The notes under the pieces are model-generated. The model was not told the DNA's origin, made no database searches, and saw only the letters and a list, made by a program, of their open reading frames with translations. From assembly GCA_014084085.1 (NCBI GenBank), contig NPFB01000235.1:1-10774 (forward strand): a DNA stretch of 10,774 bases. Direction: 5' to 3'. This stretch comes from Hondaea fermentalgiana (Eukaryota > Sar > Bigyra > Thraustochytrida > Thraustochytriidae). A program made the position numbers and the translations under genes. This document shows, in pieces, positions 1-7,429 of this stretch; the first letter of the stretch is position 1; the number at the start of each line of letters is the position of its first letter.

Positions 1-49
1 CTTGGCGCGATTTTGTTCATCTTGGCGTCTCATACTATGACGAGCGCAG
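1..49 (+). other. 3' end of an intron (partial)
   Basis: The sequence ends in GCAG at 46-49, directly before the LRR exon. It is nearly identical to the acceptor region of the next intron. The donor lies outside the window. Confidence 0.75.
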
Positions 50-3000
50 TCTTGAGAGGAACAACATCGGCGCAGAGGGCGCTACGGCGCTGGCGAACGC
101 ACTCGTAAAGAACGAGTCGCTGCAGACGCTAGAGTAAGTCATTGCGACAAAGTGACAGTGAGGCAAGAAGCCCAAGAAGAAAGCAACAAAAGCTGACCAA
201 TCCTAACGCGTGCACGCACCCATGCGTGATGCGACGGAATGCAACCCTTGGCGCGATTTCGTTCATCTTGACGTCTCATGCTATGACGAGCGTAGACTTT
301 TGTACAACAATATCGGTGAGGAGGGCGCGACGGCGCTGGCGAACGCACTCGCAGAAAACAAAACAATGCAAACGCTCAAGTAAGTTCGAATGATGACCCA
401 CAACCCCCATAAATTCCTTCTTCTGACGTTTCGAAATTGCAGCATCGACTACGACAATCCTGCTCTCGAAGCCGCTCTCGAACGCAATCGAGCTCTGTAC
501 GTACAGAGTCAGACGCCTCTTATGCAGGCGTGCAAGAACGGGGACATCTTGGAGGCAGAAAAGTTGGTCGTTGGCGGGACTCAAATCGACGTGCGGGACA
601 CTTTAGGTCAGACAGCGCTGTTTCACGTTTGCGAAGCCGATGATGATGAGAACAATGCTCTTATTATAGCCAAGCTTCTTTTCAAGCACAGCGCGAGTCT
701 TTCGAGCGAGTCTCTCGGATTAAGGAAGGCAATTGCGAATGCTTTTTCCAATAATCGTGTGAAGCTGTTCGCCTTCCTTCTTTTTGTACACTCGCTGCCG
801 TTAACGCAGCTACAAACCAACGCACTGCGAGAGATGGTTGTCAAGCTTTACGAGCAGGGCAGGCAGACATTGAAAAAGATTCGCTGTCTCACTTCCGCCC
901 AGCTTGAGAAACTGGGGATAGCAAGCTTGCAAGACCGCCGTGCGTTGCTGCAAGTGTTTGTAGGCCCTGGGCAATGGAGCAAGCTCGAGAATCTTGCCGC
1001 GGAGCTTTCTAATGCCCGGGCAAAGCGCAGCGAGGAAAAGGCTGAACTCCATCCAATGCTGCGCGATTTCTTTGCCGAGCAGCTCTCAAGCGAAAACCCG
1101 AGTGCCATTGTTGCAGACTTTGACTCGCAGCAAGCAGCTGTATCTGAGAAAGAGCAAGCGCTCACCACACTGCAGGAAGCCGTCAAGACAGACCCAGAAA
1201 AGATCCCTGAACGGAACCAGGTGCGGCGCGACCTTGTCGCGTCTATTCAAGAGACTCTCGCAAAGAGTTCACAAATCGAGCTTAAAGAGCGTGCAGATTA
1301 CGTGACCAACACTTGTCGCAAGCTCTGGCAAGACATTCTGGGTGAACCGGCAAACGTCGACGATGCAGCGGAACTAGTGACCTTTGGACAAGTACAGGAG
1401 GCAACTCAAACCATGATGGAGGCCATCAAGGCGTGGGTGGCTCGCCATGATACGATTGCTTCACGCGAGCGCACCACTGCAGCTCTCAACGTACTAGAAG
1501 AGAGCACGAGGCGCCTTGGCATTCAGCCTACATTCTTCATGACGCTGACTTATCCCGAGAGATCCAAGGAGTTGGTATTGGAACTTCAGGACGTGCATCA
1601 AGCATTTATTGCGGAACTCAACGTCTTGAAGAAAGGCGATCCCATGGCAGATGCCCCGCTCGACAAAGTGCGATGTGCGCTGGCCTGTATGTTCTCCTTT
1701 CACACTCGCACAATTTTGAGCGTGGTCTCGCGCATAGAGGACCTTGGGCTTTTGCTCTCTCGCCTTACGGTTGGACTCACCGAGCCAAACACCGAAGACG
1801 TACAGCGTCTATTCGATGTTATTCAACACAAGACCAGAAAGCGCAAGCGTCTTGTCCTCGATCTTGAAGAGGCACGACAGGATGCTAGGAGAGGCACGGA
1901 AGAAGCCAAGACGAGGGTTATAGGTCTTGAGGAAGAGCTAACTCAGATCGAGAGCGTCTACAAGCTGGACAGCGAGCTTCGTAGAGCGCGCGCACGCGTA
2001 CTGCGCCATGCAGAGGAGCATTACCCCGAGCTTCTCTTTGATCGAACGTGGCTTGAGAGCATCGACGTAACTGATCCTGCCACTCAGAAATTATCTGAGC
2101 TGGGACTTTTGCTCACAAATGCAAAGCGCAAAGATTTCCAGGAGCTCGCGGACCTTGCGCCAAATTCTGGCAAATCTGTGCTTAAAGTTCGCGACTCGGA
2201 CGGACGGTTGTTCGTGCTAAAGTCTTTTCACCTTGCAAGGGAAGAGTGGAGCAGTCGCTTTTATCGCCAAGTCACAGCGCTTGCTCAACTCCAGTCAGCC
2301 TATATAGTGCGCATTCAGGGCGTGTTCATGCAGGATGCGCATCACGGCTGCATTTTAATGCCCTTTTACGAAGGCGGCGATCTTGCCACTTGGATCGTCG
2401 ATAATCCCCATGCAGACTTGGCGACGCGCAGACGTATTGCTATCGGTCTTTTGAGCGGCCTGTACGATCTGCACTTGCGGGGCCTCGTGCATTGTGATGT
2501 CAAGCCAGAAAATGTCTTTCTCGCAAAGGGTCTGTCACCGGTGCTTGGGGACTTTGACGGCGTCCAGAAGCACGACGTGACCATGACGCAGCCTTTGCAG
2601 GCGACGATCAAATACATGGCGCCCGAGCTGCGCAACGGAAATGTCGACAAGGTCGAGTCTGCCGTGGATATGTTCTCCGTGGGCGTGGTTCTCGCGGAGC
2701 TCTTCGAGGACGCAGAGATATCCGACGCAACTCGCTCGCTCATTTTGGATCTGAAATCCGCAGACCCGAATCAGCGGCCGACTGCACTCGCAGCCTTGCG
2801 TCACGAGGCGTTCCAGGTCGAGCCTGTGAAGGTCGCCTCGTGTATAATTTGTCTTGACAATTGGCTCGTCAGTGAGGGCGTCCCTTGCGCCGACGGCCAC
2901 TTCACGTGCAGAGAGTGCCTGAGCGAGTCGGTTGGCGCCGCTGCTCAGCCTCAGGCTCACGTTAACGTACGACGGGATGGAAGTATGCGATGTTTTTCAT

Positions 3001-4004
3001 CAGACTGCGACCATTTCGTCCCTGGACGTTCCATTGCAGCCGCGGTTCCAGACGAGGACTTTGAAGCTCTACTCGGCATTGTCCGCGCGCACGTTGAGCG
3101 AGACGCTGCAGCCGAACAAGAGCGTCAGCTCCGTGATCGCGTTGACGCAGCGCTCCGCGAGCATGGGTTGGACCCGACGACACAGAACCACATTCGTACC
3201 ATCCAGAATGAGGTCCTCGCCATGTCGTGCCCTCGTTGCTCGACTGTCTTTGCTGACTTTGACGGCTGCTGCGCTCTCAAATGTGCCGCTTGCCCATGCT
3301 ACTTTTGCGCATGGTGCTTGCAGGACACAGGCGATGACTCAGATGCTTGCCATCAGCACGTTGCAACATGCACGTCAAAGCCTGCTGGCGAAGAAGACCC
3401 GTTCTTTAGCGATTTTGCTGTTGTAAAGCAAGCTTGGGTTCGGCTTCGAGTGCAGCGTCTTCGTAAATACCTTGCAGGTATTCAGGATGCAGGCGTTCGA
3501 GCTGACGTGCAGCGGATACTGCGTCCATTCCTTACGCCAGACATCGTTGATGAGACCCTCGAGTATCAGTACGACGCTTTCCTCACGCACGACTGGGGCG
3601 AGAACGGCGCGAACCACGAGTTCGTGAGATTGGTGAACGCGAAGCTTCAGAACGCGGACAAGGTTACGTGGTTTGATGGGGAACGCCTACGCGGCGACAT
3701 CGTCCAGCAAATCACGCGCGGTATTGAGAACTCGCGCAAGGTGGTGGTTTTCATCACGGAGCGATACATGCACAAACTCGAGACTGGCGGCAACGACTAC
3801 TGCAAGGATGAGTTCATGACGGCTGTTCGCATTCATACTCCAGCGAGAATGATTCCCGTCGTCCTGGAAGCAGCGATGCTCGACCAGTCGTTGTGGCGAG
3901 GACCGCTGCAGTTTAGTCTCGGTGGCCATCTTTACATCGACTTTACAACGCCAGCCAAGCGCGAACGGTACTTTTCTTTCCTGCTGGTTCGCATCAGCGA
4001 ATGA
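50..4004 (+). CDS. LRR-ankyrin-coiled-coil-protein kinase-RING/IBR-TIR multidomain protein (5' partial; exons 50-133, 296-379, 443-4004)
   Basis: The visible spliced product is 1242 residues and the N-terminus lies left of the window. Two exons each encode one 28-residue LRR of the NLRC3/RNI type (NNIGxEGATALANAL). The last exon, joined in frame at 443, encodes about two ankyrin repeats (510-700), a SAM-like segment (LTSAQLEKLGI, about 885-960), and a long charged alpha-helical/coiled region (960-2150). Next comes a kinase (about 2157-2810) with lysine in VLK at 2220, HCDVKPEN at 2490, DFDG at 2550 and APE at 2619. A RING-like CxxC...CxxxHxxCxxC starts at 2841, a second Cys/His cluster (IBR/RING2-like) covers 3228-3371, and a TIR domain runs 3567 to about 3950 (YDAFLTHDWG, TWFDGERL, YCKDEF). 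The stop is TGA 4002-4004. An open frame continues left to an ATG at 390, but 380-442 is better read as an intron, because splicing joins the LRR in frame. I infer an intracellular receptor or signalling protein. The domains are clear; the whole-protein function is not known. Confidence 0.88.
134..295 (+). other. Intron between the two LRR exons (162 nt)
   Basis: The donor is GTAAGT at 134-139 and the acceptor is CGTAG ending at 295. Removing it joins a split codon and restores the LRR consensus (QTL-E-LLYNNIG). A branch-point candidate resembling CTCAT or CTATGAC lies at about 276-287. Confidence 0.82.
380..442 (+). other. Intron between the last LRR exon and the long terminal exon (63 nt)
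   Basis: The donor is GTAAGT at 380-385 and the acceptor TTGCAG ends at 442, with a CTGAC branch-point-like site at about 423. The intron is open in the downstream frame, so a naive ORF call wrongly starts at the ATG at 390. The joined reading is ...MQTL-N-IDYDNPALEAAL, which continues the LRR pattern. Confidence 0.82.
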
Positions 4005-4327
4005 GTTTGACGCGCATCTGGGTGCGATTTCAATGTCATTTAGAAGCTACCAAGGCAAAGAAAGTCTTGGCCCGGAATGGCCAGTGTATAAATTATTTGA
4101 CTTTAATATTGTTGGCTCTGGTGGCTGGCCGCAAGCTTGCGACGCAGCTCTAGCGTAACATGGGGGGAGGATCAGGTGAGACCAATTCTCATGTGAAAAA
4201 TTGCGCAAGGTATTGTTCCTTCTTCATGAACAAAGACAGCGCCGCGAAGGACAACGAGCATTTGGGAGAGCGAATGACTGAGACAGCTGTGTTGCACCGA
4301 ACGAAGAAGAGTTAATACCGTGCGGGG
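4005..4327. other. Short spacer, 3' flank of the receptor-like gene
   Basis: I see no gene here. An AT-rich patch (TATAAATTATTTGACTTTAAT, about 4086-4106) lies about 80 bases after the stop codon and could belong to the 3' UTR or cleavage region. No AATAAA was seen. If the minus-strand frame that ends at 4328 is real, the two genes are convergent across this spacer. Confidence 0.4.
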
Positions 4328-4807
4328 CTAAAGCACCCGCGACCTGAAGTGTGTTTTTTCCGATGGAATTGTCTTATTGGTTATGTTCGTAGCCGGCGGA
4401 GCCGGTCTTGACGAAGGATGACTTGTAGAAGAAGGAGACTTGGGAGTAGATTGAGCAGATTTGGCGGCAGGAGAGGCTGTGGCTTGCACTTGTGACGCGG
4501 GCCTTTCAGGTGTGGAAGCAAAGGCGGAAACCTGGCTTGCTTGAAGGGACCGGGGAGGCTGAAAGTCGTCTCACGCAGAAAAAGCAGGTGCAGATCTCGA
4601 CGCAGGGAAAAGCTGACGTCTCGTCGGCTGTCCTTGTTGTGTCCTGTCGCGGCGGTCTCTATAAGCATCTCTATCGTCCGTGAGCTGCCCATGCTCGCTG
4701 TCGTTACCGTCTATGACCTCACCCTGCGTCGCGCTGACTTTGTCCCCTCTATTTGCGCGAGGTCGTACCAAGCAAGCGCGCTTAAGGGAGCATTGGACAT
4801 AATCGAA
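4328..4807 (-). pseudogene. Minus-strand low-complexity reading frame broken by one TGA; product unknown
   Basis: One minus-strand frame is open for 78 codons (4807-4574), has a TGA at 4573-4571, then is open for another 80 codons to a TAG at 4330-4328. The first part is strongly hydrophilic and rich in Asp/Arg (DDRDAYRDRRDR). The second is rich in Pro, Ser, Thr and Ala (SAQSTPKSPSSTSHPSS), like a disordered C-terminal tail. The matching frame and biased composition on both sides of the TGA suggest a coding past. Either it is a pseudogene, or a short intron with acceptor TTTCAG just after the TGA removes the stop. No ATG start is visible and no family is recognised. Confidence 0.35.
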
Positions 4808-5060
4808 TCACACCAGTAAGCGCAGCCTTCTCGATGATTGTCTTTTACCGCAATGAACGCAAGAACGAGAGCAAGCTCAACAGTAGCTATGCTTGAACCT
4901 ACAACATCAACTCTTGCATTGATCACGCCTGAACTCCTTGGGGCCTTCGCACCAGCAAAGTATTTTGACGTAACGTTCGGGTTTCGCCCGCAGCCGCTGT
5001 TGCACAAAAGCCTTATCTCTTCGCTACAAAGGGCGCGTCATTGCCACAATCGGAAGGCTC
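4808..5060. other. No supported gene; one short hydrophobic minus-strand frame
   Basis: A minus-strand frame (5007-4711) contains a membrane-like run (SIATVELALVLAFIAV, about 4850-4897) followed by a charged stretch. It has no credible start and no family match. It could be an exon of the low-complexity minus-strand frame next to it, but nothing shows this directly. Confidence 0.2.
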
Positions 5061-5930
5061 ATCCCGCACATTTGCATTTGAGCTGTTGTGATTGCTGTTG
5101 TATGTCGACCCATGCAACACGCTTCGCTTGAAATCATAATGCATTTTGATGTTCATTCTGTTGTTGCTGCTGTGGTATAGGCGGGCTCCCTTGCCTGCTT
5201 TCCAGGCAGGTCTTCATGCTGTTTCTGTTTCAGTTCCTGTATAGTGCGAACGCCTGCAGCAAGTAGCCGTCCTTATAAAATCAATGGTGCTGTGGTGTGA
5301 GCGCTCCACACTATTCGCTTCAGGCTCTCGGATAGCTGTTTTTGTTGTGGTTGGCATACTTCGGACTGTTGTTCCTGCTGAGGTATGTACGCCCCCGCAC
5401 TGTTTTGATCATCAGTGTTTCCTGTATTTGCGAGGGACAATTCTGTATTGGCATCAAGTTGATCTCCCCGCACTCCCGCTTGGCCATTGGTGTGGGTGGC
5501 TACTGACAAAGCGAGTACTTCGTTTGCAAGGCTTGCAAGTTTGCTGTTGCTTAAGTGGTAGGGCGACATCCACATGCTTTGCTCGAAGTCTAATGCTGTT
5601 GTCGCAAAGCAGATATGTCCGAATTCTGTTGTTGTTGCTGTTATACGAACGCCGTAAGCAATCAGCTGCAGCTGCTGCTGCACTTTGACGCCGCTGTGGT
5701 ATAAATGTACCACACTAGGCCTATTCTCTGCAGGCTCTTAATCTGCTATTTTTGCTGTGGTTAGCTTGCCCCACACTGATATATATCTACTGAGGTATGC
5801 GCGACCCCACAAAATTTAAAAAAAAAAATGTACCCAAGGTGATTTGCATTTGCGAGCCACAATTCTGCATTTGCAGCAAGTCGAGCTGCACGTTCTCCCA
5901 TGTCTGCCATTGTAGTGGCGATTAACAGAG
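5060..5930. repeat. Diverged direct repeats of about 0.4 kb
   Basis: Segment 5289-5500 aligns with 5693-5920. Shared landmarks in the same order are GCTGTGGT, CCACACTA, CAGGCTCT, TTTTTGYTGTGGTT, CTGAGGTATG, ATTTGCGAG, ACAATTCTG and CAAGT. A further weaker match links 5085-5180 to 5540-5645 (TTGCTGTTG, CGACxxxCA, CTAATGC/CATAATGC, ATTCTGTTGTTG). The copies differ by many substitutions and small indels, so the duplication is old. The plus strand is rich in CTG/TTG triplets, which read as Gln/Asn/Thr-rich peptides on the minus strand. No terminal inverted repeats or transposase were seen. Confidence 0.6.
5273..5713 (-). CDS. Doubtful Gln/Thr/Asn-rich hypothetical protein inside the repeat region
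   Basis: This is a 146-codon open frame starting at GTG, rich in Gln, Thr, Ser and Ala (for example IPQQEQQSEVCQPQQKQ). It has no ATG start of similar length, no known domain, and lies wholly within diverged direct repeats. The equivalent frame in the neighbouring copy (near 5780) has a stop. It may be a relic of a repeat-encoded low-complexity protein or a chance frame in CTG/TTG-rich DNA. Confidence 0.2.
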   Translation of the reverse strand: MVHLYHSGVKVQQQLQLIAYGVRITATTTEFGHICFATTALDFEQSMWMSPYHLSNSKLASLANEVLALSVATHTNGQAGVRGDQLDANTELSLANTGNTDDQNSAGAYIPQQEQQSEVCQPQQKQLSESLKRIVWSAHTTAPLIL

Positions 5931-6198
5931 AGAATTCTTCATTTTCAAGGCGGAACCTGCACTTGCAGATGGACTTGCCGAAAAGGCACCCTGTTCACTC
6001 TGACAGTCTCTTGCACCAAGAAAGACTGATTCTGCACTTGCAATGGGCGGTTCCGCACTTGCAGATGTAGAGAGCAGCACTTGCGCTCTTAGTGTTGTAC
6101 TGACGCCCCGTTCAATGGTTTGAGGCTGACTGGGTCTTTGCTGCAATGGCTGGCTGCCAGTGGGGCAAATGATTGGCAAAGCTGATTCTGCATTTGCA
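5845..6198. repeat. Cluster of TGCAYTTGCA-like motifs
   Basis: Near-identical ten-base motifs occur at 5845 (TGCATTTGCG), 5866 (TGCATTTGCA), 5958 and 6033 (TGCACTTGCA), 6054 (CGCACTTGCA), 6076 (AGCACTTGCG) and 6189 (TGCATTTGCA). Each is two TGCA-like halves two bases apart. Spacing is irregular. On the minus strand the motif reads as ANAE/ASAE peptides in one frame. It could be a protein repeat relic or a set of protein-binding sites. Confidence 0.5.
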
Positions 6199-6199
6199 A

Positions 6200-6867
6200 G
6201 CCATTTTGCTCGACTACGACTGACTAGCTATAGTTGAGAGCGCCCGAGTCACCCCGCAAACTTGCACTGAAGTTAAACTGCGTGGGAAGTCTCATCTAAA
6301 GCCTCCTGCTGCAGTCAGTGTACTTGGTGAGGGCAAACTACAAAGTCACGGCAGTGAACATCTCCTAGCCGGGAAGTGCGACAAAGTCCCGTGCTCCTCA
6401 CAATCTCCTCTGTACATCACTTATCCAAGTCTCGGACCTGGCGCCGAGGCAAAGCAAGTCCCATCACGACCAGATCCGAATTGTCCGTAGCTAACCAGCG
6501 TTAAACAGAATCCATCTTACAGTCCATTTTCTCAATATAAAGCTAGAGCTGAGATAACGTGCGGATGACCAAACTGGGTGCGGTAGTATTTCGACAAACC
6601 AAACGTTAGTTTGAGCGGCGAAAATTGTTGCGAATGAGCGAACTTGCTGCAGATTACGACAAAGGTCGAATATTCTCGAGTTCGCGTATCTGCTTGAAGT
6701 TCGGGCTCGCTGCTGACAGATTTGGGCAGTCTTTGCTTATCGCCACGACCTCTGTTATCAAGCTGCTCTTGTGCGTGCATAATTTACTGTGGCTTCCCTC
6801 TTAGTAAGGCAATGGACACGTCGGAATTGACGTGGAAAAGGAGAGGCCCATTCACCGCAGCCATGAT
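6200..6867. other. No recognisable gene; one weak minus-strand ORF at 6780-6532
   Basis: A minus-strand ATG at 6780 opens an 82-residue frame ending at 6532. Its first half is hydrophilic (HAQEQLDNRGRGDKQR) and its second half is unremarkable. No domain was recognised and no splice signals stand out. The rest of this stretch shows nothing I can name. Confidence 0.25.
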
Positions 6868-7182
6868 ATGGAGAACTGTACAATGAACGCGCGCATTCGC
6901 GAAACACACGCCAACAATTCACCTTTTAAAATTCGCCGCGCGCCGCACGCCGTACGCAGACAGCTGAAAGCGCAAGTGCTCCCAGCCGCGCTTGTTTTCA
7001 TTTGTTTCACTGTCAGGCTGCAAGACTACATTCTCCACTGTTTGCATTGCCTGCGCAACGCAAATTGTGGGCGCAACGCATATTATGAACGCAACGCAGA
7101 TTATGAGCGCAACGCAAATTGTGAGCGCAACGCAAATTGCGAGCTACCTCGGCATCAGGCAGGGATTGTCTGCCAGCTGTAA
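6868..7182 (+). CDS. Doubtful small hypothetical protein containing the 18-bp minisatellite
   Basis: An ATG at 6868 opens a 104-residue frame with a short hydrophobic stretch (VLPAALVFICF) and then five hexapeptide repeats of the form RNANCE encoded by the minisatellite. Because the repeat unit is a multiple of three, all frames through it stay open, which inflates ORF length. No family is recognised. Confidence 0.2.
   Translation: MENCTMNARIRETHANNSPFKIRRAPHAVRRQLKAQVLPAALVFICFTVRLQDYILHCLHCLRNANCGRNAYYERNADYERNANCERNANCELPRHQAGIVCQL
7054..7143 (+). repeat. 18-bp minisatellite, five copies
   Basis: Five head-to-tail units start at 7054, 7072, 7090, 7108 and 7126, with consensus CGCAACGCAAATTGTGAG. 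Units differ by one to four bases. There are no spacers, so it is a plain tandem repeat. Confidence 0.95.
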
Positions 7183-7264
7183 ACACGCATTGGTCCGGCC
7201 CGGCCGGCCGGTCCCTTTCGCAGCGGAGTAGTATCCGAGGTGTTCCACTCGACTGTCGCCTGTA

Positions 7265-7318
7265 GTCGCGGACGCGCGCTATGAGCAGCAAGAACGCGAC
7301 TGCGCGCGTATCCGCGAC
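7265..7318. repeat. GC-rich inverted repeat (hairpin)
   Basis: The left arm GTCGCGGACGCGCGC (7265-7279) pairs with GCGCGCGTATCCGCGAC (7302-7318). All 15 left-arm bases pair, with a two-base bulge on the right and a 22-base loop. It lies between the minisatellite and the KCTD-like remnant. No poly-T tract follows directly, although a run of seven T occurs at 7326-7332. Confidence 0.7.
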
Positions 7319-7429
7319 GCGTGAACTTTTTTTCTACAGCGAGTGAGCGTGATGTTGGGCGAGGAGGCTTCTGGAGCTCGAGTCGCCGCCGTGGACATCA
7401 AGCGAGCAAGGCTGACATCGTCTCTATGG

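Larger units (their letters stand above)
1..379 (+). repeat. Tandem LRR exon plus intron duplication, 246-bp period
   Basis: Positions 1-133 and 247-379 are the same unit: the 3' end of an intron followed by an 84-nt LRR exon. The intron ends (1-49 and 247-295) differ at four positions by my count. The exons (50-133 and 296-379) differ at about 22 of 84. Both exons start in the middle of a codon and end with GTAAGT, so units can be added or lost without breaking the frame. More copies probably lie to the left. Confidence 0.85.

Noticed and set aside
390..442. ATG at 390 as the true start of the long 390-4004 reading frame
   Set aside because: This segment is bounded by GTAAGT and TTGCAG, its peptide is unlike LRR or ankyrin sequence, and splicing it out joins the LRR exon in frame.
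2366..3426. Several 125- to 164-codon frames overlapping the kinase and RING region on both strands
   Set aside because: They lie inside the conserved kinase and zinc-module coding sequence in other frames and show no domains.
4084..5706. TATA-like boxes at 4086, 5274 and 5700 as promoters
   Set aside because: No supported plus-strand gene begins downstream at a sensible distance. The one at 4086 lies in the 3' flank of the receptor-like gene.
5069..5852. Octamer (ATTTGCAT) sites as POU-factor binding sites, at 5069 and 5842
   Set aside because: POU factors are animal proteins and the matches are part of a wider TGCA-rich repeat family, so they are best treated as coincidence.
7054..7143. 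CRISPR-like array
   Set aside because: The units are contiguous with no unique spacers, and the genome is eukaryotic; it is a minisatellite.
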